Counted from the first letter of the stretch, positions 32,861 through 42,294 are shown. The stretch is 64,000 nucleotides of DNA from Amycolatopsis methanolica 239 (GCF_000739085.1 NZ_CP009110.1:5828001-5892000), one strand, 5' to 3'. Program-made: numbers and translations. The notes: generated by a model from the letters alone, not told the origin.

Positions 32861-33832
32861 ATGCGAGCGGTTGTGGTGGACGGCCCGGGCGGGCCGGAAG
32901 TGTTGCGGGTGCGGGAAGTTCCGGTGCCCGAGGTGCGGGACGGCTGGACCCTGGTGCGCGTCGAGGCGTTCGGGCTGAACCGGTCGGAGTTGATGACCCG
33001 CCAGGGTCTGTCGCCGAACGTGCGGTTCCCCCGGGTGCTGGGCATCGAGTGCGTCGGCGTGGTCGTGGAGTCCGCGCGCCTCCCGCCGGGCGCCAAGGTG
33101 GCCGCTGTGATGGGCGAGATGGGCCGGGAGTTCGACGGCGGGTACGCGGAGTACGCGCTGCTGCCGGACGACCTGCTGATCCCGGTGCAGACCGACCTGC
33201 CGTCGGAGGTCTTCGCCGCGCTGCCGGAGACTTACCTGACCGCGTCGGGGTCGCTGGCGGCGTTCGGGCCGGCGTCGCCGGGGCAGAGCCTGCTGATCCG
33301 CGGCGGGACGTCGTCGGTGGGGATGGCGACGCTGTCGCTGGCGCGGGAGCGGGGGCTGGTGACCATCGCGACGACGCGCAACCGGGACAAGGTGGCGGCG
33401 CTGGAAAAGGCGGGCGCGTCGCACGTGGTGGTGGACCGCGGGGACATCGGCGCCGACGTCCGCACCCTGTTCCCGGACGGCCCGGACTTCGTGCTGGACC
33501 TGATCGGAGCGCCGACGGTGCCGGGCTCGCTGCGGCTGGTCAAGCGCGGCGGCACGGTGTGCGTGGCGGGCATGCTGAGCGGCGAGTGGGTGATCCCGGA
33601 CTTCCAGCCGGTGGCGGCGATCCCGTCCGGCACGAAGCTGACGGCGTTCCAGAGCAACGACATCCGGGGCGCGTCCGGCGGCGAAGCGCTGCAGGCGATC
33701 GTCGACGGTGTGGCGAACGGCGTGTACCAGCCGAACCTCGACCGGGTGTTCCGGCTGGAGCAGATCGTCCAGGCGCACGCCTACATGGAGGCCAACCAGG
33801 CCGCCGGAAAGGTGGTGGTCCGGAACGACTGA
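32861..33832 (+). CDS. Zinc-independent medium-chain dehydrogenase/quinone oxidoreductase
   Basis: The 323-residue product is an MDR protein of the quinone-oxidoreductase type. The GroES-like part has VEAFGLNRSELMTRQG and LGIECVGVV. The cofactor domain has LLIRGGTSSVGMATLSLARE in place of GxGxxG, followed by KVAALEKAGASHVVV. No structural or catalytic zinc ligands are seen. The enzyme probably reduces quinones or enones with NADPH. AAGGGGGCGGAG directly precedes ATG 32861. It is followed by the VOC and SigJ genes on the same strand. Confidence 0.88.
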   Translation: MRAVVVDGPGGPEVLRVREVPVPEVRDGWTLVRVEAFGLNRSELMTRQGLSPNVRFPRVLGIECVGVVVESARLPPGAKVAAVMGEMGREFDGGYAEYALLPDDLLIPVQTDLPSEVFAALPETYLTASGSLAAFGPASPGQSLLIRGGTSSVGMATLSLARERGLVTIATTRNRDKVAALEKAGASHVVVDRGDIGADVRTLFPDGPDFVLDLIGAPTVPGSLRLVKRGGTVCVAGMLSGEWVIPDFQPVAAIPSGTKLTAFQSNDIRGASGGEALQAIVDGVANGVYQPNLDRVFRLEQIVQAHAYMEANQAAGKVVVRND

Positions 33833-33937
33833 CGCCGGCCTCCGACAGAGCGGCTCTGTTACCTCCTCCGGTCGCCACCCGTCATACCGGTGCCGACCAC
33901 AAACCGTGGTGGTCGAACGAGAACGAGGTGGAACAGG

Positions 33938-34330
33938 ATGCTGACGAACATCATGTACGTGACGGTCTACGTGACCGACCAGGACCGCGCGCTGGAGTTC
34001 TACACGGAGTAGCTGGGCCTGGAGCGGGGCGTCGACTACCCGGGCCCGGATGGGCGCTTCCTCACCGTGGGGGTGCCCGGCACCCCGGTCAAGATCATCC
34101 TGTGGTCGCACCCCGCGGCCGCCGGACAACCGGTCGCCCCGGGCGGCGCGCCCGGTCCGGTCGTCCTCGAATCGGACGATCTGCGGAAGGACTTCGAGGT
34201 GCTCCGCTGTCGCGGCGTGACGTTCGACGAACCCGAGCCGCAGGACTACCCGTTCGGTGTCCGGATCGAGGCGGTGGATCCGGACGGCAACCGGGTCTCC
34301 CTGCGCGAGCAGCGGCCTTGGAACGGCTGA
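33938..34330 (+). pseudogene. VOC/glyoxalase family protein with an in-frame stop
   Basis: ATG 33938 starts MLTNIMYVTVYVTDQDRALE, then FYTE followed by a TAG at 34010-34012 where the family has a lysine (FYxEKLG). Without a frame change the sequence continues LGLERGVDYPGPDGRFLTVG to the stop at 34330, a normal glyoxalase-fold protein of 130 residues. AAG to TAG is a single substitution. Either the gene is inactivated or the base is wrong; re-initiation at GTG 34067 would lose the first beta-alpha unit. It precedes the SigJ gene by 6 bp, which suggests an operon. Confidence 0.7.
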
Positions 34331-34336
34331 GAAACG

Positions 34337-35199
34337 ATGACCGACGACGACCGGACGAACCCGGTGACCGAGGCGTTCGAGGCCCAGCGCGACCGGCTGC
34401 GCGCGATCGCCTACCGCGTGCTCGGCTCCCACGCCGACGCCGAGGGCGTGGGCCAGGAGGCCTGGTTGCGGCTGTCCCGCCAGGACGCCGAAACCATCGC
34501 GAACCTGGCGGGCTGGCTGACCACGGTCGTCGGCCGCCTCAGCCTGGATCTCCTGCACGCGCGTCGAACCGAAACGCACCACGGCGAGCTGCCGGAGCTC
34601 GTGGTGACGGCCGCCGACGACGCCGCGCCCGAGGACGACGTGGCGCTCGCCGACTCGGTCGGGCTCGCGCTCCTCGTCGTACTTGAGTCGCTCCGGCCGG
34701 GTGAGCGGTTGGCGTTCGTCCTGCACGACCTGTTCGCGGTGCCGTTCGACGAGATCGCCGGATCCTCGGCAAGTCGACCGCCGCCACCAAGATGCTCGCC
34801 AGCCGCGCGCGCCGGAAGGTGCGGGCCAGCGGTCAGCCGCCGGCCGCGGGCCGGGAGCAACGGGAGGTAGTCGCGACGTTCCAGGCCGCCGCCCATCGCG
34901 GCGACTTCGAGGGGTTGCTGCGGGTGCTCGATCCCGACGTCAAGCTCACCGCCGACACACCCGACGGCACGGTCGTCGTCCTCGGCGCCACCAAGGTCGC
35001 CGCCGGCGCCCGGCTGTCCGCGGCCGCGCGGGGACGGTCGATGCTCGTCAATGGCCGTCCCGGCTTCGTCGCCTGGAGCGAGGACGGTGCCCCGCTCTCG
35101 GTCATCGCGTTCACCGTCGTCGACGGCCGGATCGTGGACATCACGGTCGTCACCGACCCGGTCAAGCTCGGGGCGGTGAACCTACCAGATCCGGTTTGA
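34337..35199 (+). pseudogene. SigJ-type ECF sigma factor with SnoaL tail, frameshifted
   Basis: From ATG 34337 the frame gives sigma region 2 (FEAQRDRLRAIAYRVLGSHA, EAWLRLSRQD) and the start of region 4 (RPGERLAFVLHDLFAVPFDE). At GCCGGATCC (about 34758-34761) one base is missing: GCCCGGATCC would read ARIL and lead to GKSTAATKMLASRARRKVR, followed by the SnoaL-like C-terminal domain to 35199. Joined, it is a 287-residue ECF41/SigJ-type factor, a class that carries its own NTF2-like regulatory domain in place of an anti-sigma protein. The VOC gene just upstream may be its target, as such factors often sit beside small redox genes. Confidence 0.75.
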
Positions 35200-35200
35200 G

Positions 35201-36844
35201 TCAACGCGACCGCATGGCCCGGTACCACCGGGGCGAAGTGTTCACGGGAGGCTTCAACGACGCACGCACCACCAGGACGTTCGGCTCGTCGCTGCGCACG
35301 AATTCGCCGAGCAGCCGCCGGAATGCGCGGCCGAAGCCCTCCACCCGGCCGGCGTCCACGCCGAAGGACCGGGCCAGGCCGACGAAATCCGGCGTGTGCA
35401 GGTTTACGCCGCGGTGCGGCAGGCCCTCCCGGTCCTGGTCGAACCGGAGCATGCCGTAGCCGCCGTCGTCGACGATGATCACCGTCACCGGCAGCGACTC
35501 CTGCGCCAGTGTCGCCAGATCGCCGCACCCGTAAAGGAAACCGCCGTCGCCGCTGACGCACACCACCCGGCCCGCCCCGCTGGCCGCCGCGCCCAGCGCG
35601 GCCGGGAAGCCGAACCCGAGCGTGCCCCAGCCCATCGGGTACGCGAACCGGTGCGGCGCCCGCACGCGGTGGAAACCGCCCGCCCAGTAACCGGCGATGC
35701 ACATGTCCGCCACCAGCATGGCGCGCTCGGGCAGCGTTTCTTCCAGTGTGCGCAGGAAATCCGCGGCCTGCGGCTCCTCGCTGCGGATACGGCGGCGCAC
35801 CTGCTCGGAGATCCGCTGCAGCCGCTCGGTCAGCTCGGCCAGCCCGGGCCGCGCCGGCAACCCCTGCAGCAGTTCGGGCACCACGTCCCGCGCGTCGCCG
35901 GCCAGGGTGATGTCGGGCGGGTAGTTCTTGGCCGCGTCCTTGGGATCGACGTTGATCACGATGAGCTTCGGCGGCTTGGGCATGAGCCAGTTCTGCGTCA
36001 TCAGCCCGTCGAAGTCGGTGCCGATGCCGAGCACCACGTCGGCCTCGTCCCACAGCGCGCCCACCTCCGGCGCGTGCACGGGGTTCGGCGCGGCACACGG
36101 GTGCGCGGGCGGCAGCAGACCGCGCGCGGCGAACGTCGTGATCACCGGCGCGGCCAGCTTCTCCGCCAGCTGCCCGATCACCTCGCCCGCCCCGGCCCTG
36201 GCCGCGCCACCGCCCGCCCAGATCAGCGGCCTCGACGCCATCGCCAACATGCGCCGCGCCGCGTCGAGATCCGCCACCGCCAGCGCCGGGAACGCCTCGG
36301 TCGGTTCCGGGTCCGGACCACGGAAACCGTTGTGCCGCAAGAAATCCGTGGGAACACCGACGTACACCGGGCCGCTCTGCGGCCGCACCGCCAGCCGGGC
36401 GGCGCGCAGAACCGTGGGCGCGAGGTCCTCGGGCGTCTCGACGGTGAACGCCGCCTTCGTCACCGGCGCGAACAACGCGGCCTGGTCGCTGGTCTCGTGC
36501 AGGACGCCGCGCACCGTGCCCGGCCGCCGCAGTCCCGCCGGGATGTCGGTGGCGATCACCAGCACCGGCGTGCCGGACGCCATCGCCTCACCGACCGCGG
36601 CGATCGTGTTCGCCGCGCCCGGTCCGGTCGTCACGATCGCGACGCCGAGCTTGCCGGTCGCCCGCGCGTACCCGTCCGCCGCGTACCCGGCGGTCTGTTC
36701 GTGCCGGACGCCGATCAGCCGGAGCGGGCTGTCCGCGAGCGCTTCCCAGATCGGCAGGTTGTGCACGCCCGGGAGGCCGAACGCGACCTCGGCCCCGAGC
36801 TCGAGCAGCGCGTCCACGAGGTGCTGGGCGCCGGTCTTCGTCAC
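35201..36844 (-). CDS. Thiamine-diphosphate-dependent enzyme, acetolactate synthase-like
   Basis: The 547-residue protein has the three ThDP domains. The Pyr domain carries the catalytic glutamate in RHEQTAGYAADGYARATG. A central domain follows. The PP domain has the motif GDGGFLYGCGDLATLAQESL ending in D-D-G-G-Y. The asparagine usually ending the GDG-X-N motif is replaced by the DDGG sequence, which some oxalyl-CoA-decarboxylase-like and IlvB-like proteins also show. Without a partner small subunit or ilvC nearby, branched-chain synthesis is unlikely. A decarboxylase or carboligase role is more plausible. GTG 36844 lacks a clear ribosome-binding site. Confidence 0.82.
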   Translation of the reverse strand: MTKTGAQHLVDALLELGAEVAFGLPGVHNLPIWEALADSPLRLIGVRHEQTAGYAADGYARATGKLGVAIVTTGPGAANTIAAVGEAMASGTPVLVIATDIPAGLRRPGTVRGVLHETSDQAALFAPVTKAAFTVETPEDLAPTVLRAARLAVRPQSGPVYVGVPTDFLRHNGFRGPDPEPTEAFPALAVADLDAARRMLAMASRPLIWAGGGAARAGAGEVIGQLAEKLAAPVITTFAARGLLPPAHPCAAPNPVHAPEVGALWDEADVVLGIGTDFDGLMTQNWLMPKPPKLIVINVDPKDAAKNYPPDITLAGDARDVVPELLQGLPARPGLAELTERLQRISEQVRRRIRSEEPQAADFLRTLEETLPERAMLVADMCIAGYWAGGFHRVRAPHRFAYPMGWGTLGFGFPAALGAAASGAGRVVCVSGDGGFLYGCGDLATLAQESLPVTVIIVDDGGYGMLRFDQDREGLPHRGVNLHTPDFVGLARSFGVDAGRVEGFGRAFRRLLGEFVRSDEPNVLVVRASLKPPVNTSPRWYRAMRSR

Positions 36845-36866
36845 GCCGTCAGAGTATGGCACCCCG

Positions 36867-37868
36867 TCACCACTGCGGGGGGACGACCTCGTGCCGGGGC
36901 GGCGGCCCCGGCGGTGTGCCGTCGCCGAAGGGCCGTCCGCCCAGGTCGGCGCGCCCGTGCGGCTGCGCCCACCCGGAAAGGTCCGGACCACCCGGCACAA
37001 TCCGCGACGGGTTGACCTGCTCGTGCACCTGGTAGTAGTGCCGCTTGATGTGGTCGAAGTCCACGGTGTCGCCGAAACCGGGCGTCTGGAACAGATCCCG
37101 CGCGTACGCCCACAAGACCGGCATCTCGGTCAGTTTGTTCCGGTTGCACTTGAAGTGCCCGTGGTAGACCGCGTCGAACCGGACGAGCGTGGTGAACAGC
37201 CGGATGTCGGCCTCGGTGATCGTGTCCCCGACCAGGTACCGCTGGCCCGCCAGGCGCTCGGACAGCTCGTCGAGCCGCGCGAACAACCGCCGGTACGCGT
37301 CGTCGTAGGCGGACTGCTTCGTCGCGAACCCCGCCTCGTACACCGCGGCGTTGACGTCGCGGTGCACCGCGCGGTTGATCTCGTCGATCTCGTCGCGCAA
37401 CGCCTCGGGGTACAGGTCCGGCGCGCCGTCGCGGTAGTGGGCGCCCCACTGCGTGTCCAGGTCGAGGGTGATCTGCGGGTAGTCGTTGGTGACCAGCTTG
37501 CCGCTGGGGATGTCGACGATCGCGGGCACGCTGATGCCGCCGTCGTAGTCCGGGTCGGCCGCGCGGTAGGCCTCGCCGAGGAACTCGATGCCCAGCACGG
37601 GATCCCGCCCGCCGGGGTCGAGTGTGAACCGCCAGCTCCGCTCGTCCTGGATCGGGTCGGCGATCGCGACTGACAGCGCTTCCTCCAGCCCCATCAGCCT
37701 GCGCACGATGAGCGCGCGGCTGGCCCACGGGCACGCGCGGCTGACGACGAGCCGGTACCGGCCCGCCTCGGCAGGCCAGCCATCCGCTCCGTCGGCCGTG
37801 ATCCGCGCCGTGAAGCGGTTCGGCGCTCGCTTGAACTCGCCGGTTTCCGGATCCGTCGGGATGGTCAT
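36867..37868 (-). CDS. Glutathionyl-hydroquinone reductase-like GST (YqjG/ECM4 type)
   Basis: The 333-residue product matches the Xi-class GST family. RYRLVVSRACPWASR places the catalytic Cys at C46, TNDYPQITLDLDTQW forms the cis-Pro/substrate region, and the C-terminal helical domain has TEADIRLFTTLVRFDAVYHG. The family removes glutathione from hydroquinones. Actinomycetes use mycothiol, so the real substrate is more likely a mycothionyl-hydroquinone. ATG 37868 is chosen over an upstream in-frame start without homology. It is divergent from the WS/DGAT gene. Confidence 0.87.
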   Translation of the reverse strand: MTIPTDPETGEFKRAPNRFTARITADGADGWPAEAGRYRLVVSRACPWASRALIVRRLMGLEEALSVAIADPIQDERSWRFTLDPGGRDPVLGIEFLGEAYRAADPDYDGGISVPAIVDIPSGKLVTNDYPQITLDLDTQWGAHYRDGAPDLYPEALRDEIDEINRAVHRDVNAAVYEAGFATKQSAYDDAYRRLFARLDELSERLAGQRYLVGDTITEADIRLFTTLVRFDAVYHGHFKCNRNKLTEMPVLWAYARDLFQTPGFGDTVDFDHIKRHYYQVHEQVNPSRIVPGGPDLSGWAQPHGRADLGGRPFGDGTPPGPPPRHEVVPPQW

Positions 37869-37961
37869 TCCCTCAGCGTAGATTGTGTTCCGGGCCGTAG
37901 CAGTACGCGTAGACTCAATGACCCTGGGCACACCAGCGCCCTCGACGGAAGGTGGTCACCG

Positions 37962-39326
37962 ATGCCGTTGATGCCCTTCACCGACTCGATGTTCCTGCTG
38001 GTGGAAAGTCGCGAGCACCCGATGCACGTCGGCGGCCTGCAGCTGTTCCAGACCCCCGAGGGCGCCGACCACACCTGGCTGCGCAGCCTGCGTGAGGACC
38101 TGGTCAAGAACACCGACGTGCGCCGGCTGTTCCGGCAGCGCGTTGCCCGCCCCGTGAACACGCTCGGTTACGCCGCATGGGCCCGCGACGAAGATCTCGA
38201 TCTTGACTACCACTTCCGGCATTCCGCGCTGCCGTACCCGGGCCGGGTGCGGGAACTGCTGGAGCTGACGTCACGCTGGCACAGCACGCTGCTCGACCGG
38301 CACCGTCCGCTCTGGGAGATCCACCTGGTCGAAGGCCTGCAGGACGGCCGGTTCGCCATGTACAGCAAGGTGCACCACGCGCTGATGGACGGCGTTTCGG
38401 CGTTGCGGCACCTGCAGGGCACGCTGTCCGACGACCCGGACGATCGCAGCTGCCCGCCGCCGTGGGGCTCGCGTCAGGTGTCGCGCGGCAAGCCGCCACG
38501 TAACGCACGGTCACTGCTGCGCGTGGGCACGAGTTCGCTGAAGCAGATCGCCGGAATGGCGCCGGCAGCGGCGAAGGTGGCGCGGGAAGCGTTCCGCGAG
38601 CACACGCTGCTGCTGCCGATGCAGGCCCCGAAGACGATCTTCAACGTGCCGATCGGCGGCGCGCGCCGGTTCGCCGCGCAGTCCTGGCCGCTCGGGCGGG
38701 TGCGTGCGATCGCGACCGCCACCGGGACCTCCCGCAACGACGTGGTGCTCGCGATGTGCTCGGGCGCGTTGCGGGACTACCTCATCGAGCAGCGCGCGTT
38801 GCCGGACGCGCCGCTGGTCGCGATGGTGCCGGTGTCGATGCGCAAGCCGACCGACACCGGGGAGGCCGCCGGCAACCAGATCGGCGCGGTGCTGTGCAAC
38901 CTCGGGACCGATAAGCCGGATCCGGCGTCCCGGCTGATGACGATCCACCAGTCGATGCGCGAGGCGAAGCGGATCTTCAAGGAGCTGACGCCGTTGCAGG
39001 CGCTGCTGCTGTCGGGTATCAACGTGGCGCCACTGGGCATCTCGCCGGTGCCCGGGTTCGTGAACAACACACGCCCGCCGTTCAACCTGGTGATCTCGAA
39101 CGTGCCGGGGCCGCGCAAGCAGATGTACTGGAACGGCGCGAAGCTGGACGGCATCTACCCGGCGTCGGTGCTGCTGGACGGGCAGGCGCTCAACATCACG
39201 CTGACCAACAACGGGGACAACCTGGACTTCGGGATCACGGGGTGCCGCCGGTCGGTGCCGCACCTGCAGCGGATCCTGACGCACCTGGACACAGCGCTGG
39301 AGGAACTGGAGTTCGCCGCGCGCTGA
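37962..39326 (+). CDS. WS/DGAT family acyltransferase
   Basis: The 454-residue protein is predicted to esterify diacylglycerol or long-chain alcohols with acyl-CoA, making triacylglycerol or wax esters at the membrane. The catalytic HHxxxDG is visible in KVHHALMDGVS near residue 136. The N-terminal PLMPFTDSMFLLVES and late NTRPPFNLVISNVPGPR and LNITLTNNGDNLDFG motifs are characteristic. The gene has its own promoter region and no obvious partners here. Storage-lipid synthesis of this kind is widespread in actinomycetes. Confidence 0.88.
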   Translation: MPLMPFTDSMFLLVESREHPMHVGGLQLFQTPEGADHTWLRSLREDLVKNTDVRRLFRQRVARPVNTLGYAAWARDEDLDLDYHFRHSALPYPGRVRELLELTSRWHSTLLDRHRPLWEIHLVEGLQDGRFAMYSKVHHALMDGVSALRHLQGTLSDDPDDRSCPPPWGSRQVSRGKPPRNARSLLRVGTSSLKQIAGMAPAAAKVAREAFREHTLLLPMQAPKTIFNVPIGGARRFAAQSWPLGRVRAIATATGTSRNDVVLAMCSGALRDYLIEQRALPDAPLVAMVPVSMRKPTDTGEAAGNQIGAVLCNLGTDKPDPASRLMTIHQSMREAKRIFKELTPLQALLLSGINVAPLGISPVPGFVNNTRPPFNLVISNVPGPRKQMYWNGAKLDGIYPASVLLDGQALNITLTNNGDNLDFGITGCRRSVPHLQRILTHLDTALEELEFAAR

Positions 39327-39364
39327 CACGGGCGGGGGCCGACGCGCGGCTCCGCCGGTCGTGG

Positions 39365-40339
39365 TCAGGCCACGCCCTCCGGGCTGGCGCCCTCGGCCTG
39401 GACGCCACGCGAGGCGATCTTCTCGATGCGGGCCAGGTCGTCGCCGATGAGGTCAAGATCCGCCGCGGCGACGCTGTCCTCGATGTTGCGGGCCCGCCGC
39501 GCGCCGACGATCGCCACGTGGCCCCCCGGTTGGTGCAGGGTCCACGCGATGGCGAGCTGGCTGACGGTGGCGCCCTTCTCGGCCGCGAGGTTCTTGAGCT
39601 GCTCCACGACCTCCAGGTTCTTCTGGAGGTTCGCGCCCTGGACGCGCTGGGGTTCGCGCGCCAGTCGCCGGGCTCGAAGGTCGTGCGCGGGTTGAGGGCG
39701 CCGGTGAGGAGGCCGCTGCCGAGCGGGCTGTAGACGAGGACGCCGATGTCGTGCTCGCGGCAGTACGGGAGCGGGTCGTCTTCGAGCGCGCGGCGGAACA
39801 GGTGGTAGGGCGGCTGCAAGGTCTCGACGGATCGGGTGCGGTCGAACGCGGCCAGTTGCGCGGTGTCGTAGTTGGACACGCCGACGTGGCGGATCTTGCC
39901 CGCGTCGACGAGTTCCTGCAGTGCCTGGGCGGTTTCCTCGGCCGGCGTATCCGGGTCGGGCCAGTGGACCTGGTACAGGTCGATGTGGTCGAGGTCGAGG
40001 TGGCGCAGGCTCTCGTCGACGCCCTTGCGCAGCCAGTGGCGGCGGGCGTCGCGGGGCCGGTCGCTGCCCGGGTTGATGCCGCCCTTGGTGGCGATCACCA
40101 GGCTGTCGCGGTCGCGTTTCAGCTCGTCGCGCAGGGCCCGGCCGAGGATGGCTTCCGATTTGCCGAAACCGTACGCCTGAGCGGTGTCGAAGAAGTTCAC
40201 GCCGAGCTCACGTGCGTGCTGGATGACCTGGACCGCCGCGTCATCGTCGAAGGAGCCCCAGTCGCCGCCGAGCTGCCAGGTCCCGAACGGCGATCCGGGA
40301 GACGTCGAGTCCGCTCTTGCCCAAAGTGGTTCTCCGCAT
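39365..40339 (-). pseudogene. Aldo/keto reductase with two compensating frameshifts
   Basis: Three pieces in two frames form one enzyme. ATG 40339 gives MRRTTLGKSGLDVSRIA. Near 40286-40293 one extra base shifts to FGTWQLGGDWGSFDDDAAVQ, with catalytic D and Y in FFDTAQAYGFG, K in VIATKGG and H in YQVHWPD. Near 39649-39655 a base is missing and the C-terminal part VVEQLKNLAAEKGATVSQLA, with the NADPH-binding IVGARRARNIEDS, runs to 39365. Joined, it is a 325-residue AKR. Two opposite single-base events in one gene favour sequence error. The tandem palindrome array lies just upstream. Confidence 0.7.
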
Positions 40340-40887
40340 GGCTTCAAGGACAGCGCATGGCGCGGTGGGGCGCATCGTGAAGCTGGTGCCGGGCGGTTCG
40401 GGTCCTTTGTGGATTTTGGTGGCCGAATGGGCCGTTCATGGCTTGGCGAGTGGACCACTGCTGCGGATGCGGCCGACCGGGTCGACGGCAAGTGCGGCTG
40501 GTGCGGCTCGTGCGGCGATGAACGGACCATTCACCGCTTGACGAGAGCCCCACTCGCGCGGCCGCCAGTGGCGGGTCGACGACAGATGCACCTCGCACAG
40601 GGATGAACCGACCGTTCATCGCTCGGCGACAGGCCCACTCATGCGCGCCACGCGCAACTCCACGACAGATGCACTCGCACCGCGATGAACGGACCATTCA
40701 CCGCTTGACGAGAGACCCACCCACGCAGCCACCACTCGCGAGTCCACGACAGACCCACCTCGCGGCGCGATGAACGGACCGTTCACCCCTCCGCGAGAAA
40801 CCCACTCATGCACGCGCCATACGCGACTCGACGGCGGATGCACCTCGCGCGCGGATGAACGGGCCATTCACCGCCCAGCCAGCCACC
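40340..40887. repeat. Array of about 85-bp units, each with a TGAACGGnCCrTTCA palindrome
   Basis: This 548-bp gap between two minus-strand genes holds six diverged units. Their palindrome cores start at 40424, 40519, 40604, 40686, 40771 and 40856, so the spacing is 95, 85, 82, 85 and 85 bp. The core at 40771-40785 is perfect (TGAACGG-A-CCGTTCA). Each core is followed by CGCTTGACGAGAG-like and CCCACTCA-like blocks and then GACAGATGCACCTCGC. Unit lengths are not all multiples of three and frames are not kept, so it is not coding. The array ends directly at the amidase stop codon. Confidence 0.85.
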
Positions 40888-42294
40888 TCACGGCGCACCC
40901 GGCCGCCCAGCGGGCCGGTCCGTCGGCCACGGGCGGACCTCCTCGAACAGCCTCGCCACCGCCAGCACCAGGTCATCCGAGTGCCGCGGCCCCACGATCT
41001 GCAACCCCACAGGCAGACCATCCGCCGTCATCCCCGCCGGCACGCTGATCGCCGGCTGCTGGGTCATGTTGAACGGGTACGTGAAGGGCGTCCAGTCCGG
41101 CCAGCCGCTCATCCCGCTGCCCGGCGGCACATCGAAACCGGCCTCGAAGGGCGGGATGGCCACCGTCGGGGTGATCAGCACGTCGTACCGCGTGTGGAAC
41201 TCGCCCATCCTGATACCCAGCTCCGCGCGCTCCGCGTTGGCCGCCAGGTAGTCAGCCGCCGAGTACGTCTTCCCCTGCTCCCACACCTGCCGCAGGCCCG
41301 GGTCGACCTTCGCCTCGCAGCCGGCCGGGAACGTGTCCAGCCACTGGGCCGCGCCGGTCGACCACAGCACGTCGAACGCCTCCCGCGGGTCGGCGAAACC
41401 CGGGTCGGCCTCCTCGACCCGCAACCCGGCCTCATCGAGCGCCGCGACCGCCGACGTGACTATCTGCCGCACCTCCGGGTCCACGCGGGCCCAGCCCAGA
41501 GTCGGCGAGAACGCCGCGTACAAACCCCGCACGTCCCGCCGCACGGCCTCGCGGTACGCGCCCGCCGGCGGCTCCAGCGCGTTCGGGTCCCGGTGGTCCG
41601 GCAGCGCCAGCACGTCCAGCAACAACGCCACGTCCGACACCGACCGCGCCATCGGCCCGGCGTGCGACAACGCGCCGAACGGGCTCGCCGGCCACAACGG
41701 GATACGACCGTATGTCGGCTTCAGCCCGACGATCCCGCAGAACGACGCCGGGATCCGCACGGACCCGCCACCGTCGGTCCCGACCGACAGCTCACCCATC
41801 CCGGCCGCGACCGCCGCGCCGCTGCCACCGCTGGACCCGCCGGGCGTCTTCGCCGGGTTCCACGGGTTGCGCGTCACCCCGGTCAGCGGGTTGTCCGTCA
41901 CGCCCTTCCACGCCAGCTCGGGCGTCGTCGTCTTGCCGAGCAGGACCAGCCCGTTCTCCCGCAGCCGCGCGGTGACCGGGCTGTCCACCTCCCACGGCTG
42001 GTCCCGGTCGACGCACGTCGAACCACGCAGGGTGGGCCAGCCCTGGGTCAGGAACATGTCCTTGATCGAGGTCGGCACCCCGTCCAGCGAGCCGATCGGG
42101 TTGCCCTCGCGCCACCGCGTCTCCGACGCCTTGGCCCCCTCGCGGGCCACCTCCGGGTCGACCAGGCAGAACGCGTTGCACTCCCGGTCCCGCTCCTCGA
42201 TCGAGCGCAGCGCGGCCTCGGTGGCCTCGACGGGGCTGATCTCGCCGGTCGAGTACGCGGCGACCAGCTCACTCGCCGTCAACAGGGTGCTCAT
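40888..42294 (-). CDS. Amidase (amidase-signature family)
   Basis: The 468-residue hydrolase shows the Ser-cisSer-Lys triad. The lysine is in GVPTSIKDMF near residue 79, and the Gly/Ser-rich signature is TPGGSSGGSGAAVAAGMGEL with GTDGGGSVRIPASFCG after it. The family includes glutamyl-tRNA amidotransferase A, maleamate or malonamide amidases and many xenobiotic amidases. Position beside the maleate-isomerase-like genes and under the same GntR-type operator suggests a dicarboxylic monoamide such as a maleamate-type compound, which is inference. It follows the D-2-hydroxyacid dehydrogenase gene by 10 bp, so they form one operon. Confidence 0.85.
   Translation of the reverse strand: MSTLLTASELVAAYSTGEISPVEATEAALRSIEERDRECNAFCLVDPEVAREGAKASETRWREGNPIGSLDGVPTSIKDMFLTQGWPTLRGSTCVDRDQPWEVDSPVTARLRENGLVLLGKTTTPELAWKGVTDNPLTGVTRNPWNPAKTPGGSSGGSGAAVAAGMGELSVGTDGGGSVRIPASFCGIVGLKPTYGRIPLWPASPFGALSHAGPMARSVSDVALLLDVLALPDHRDPNALEPPAGAYREAVRRDVRGLYAAFSPTLGWARVDPEVRQIVTSAVAALDEAGLRVEEADPGFADPREAFDVLWSTGAAQWLDTFPAGCEAKVDPGLRQVWEQGKTYSAADYLAANAERAELGIRMGEFHTRYDVLITPTVAIPPFEAGFDVPPGSGMSGWPDWTPFTYPFNMTQQPAISVPAGMTADGLPVGLQIVGPRHSDDLVLAVARLFEEVRPWPTDRPAGRPGAP

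Noticed and set aside
34010..34012. TAG as a recoded (pyrrolysine or readthrough) codon
   Set aside because: No pyl genes are expected in actinomycetes, and the family position is an ordinary lysine. A point mutation or base error is simpler.
35201..36844. Biosynthetic acetolactate synthase (ilvB)
   Set aside because: No ilvN or ilvC gene is adjacent, and the diphosphate-binding motif deviates at its final asparagine. A catabolic ThDP enzyme is more likely.
40424..40870. CRISPR-like array
   Set aside because: Units are 82-95 bp, diverged throughout, and lack constant repeats with unique spacers. No cas genes are present.
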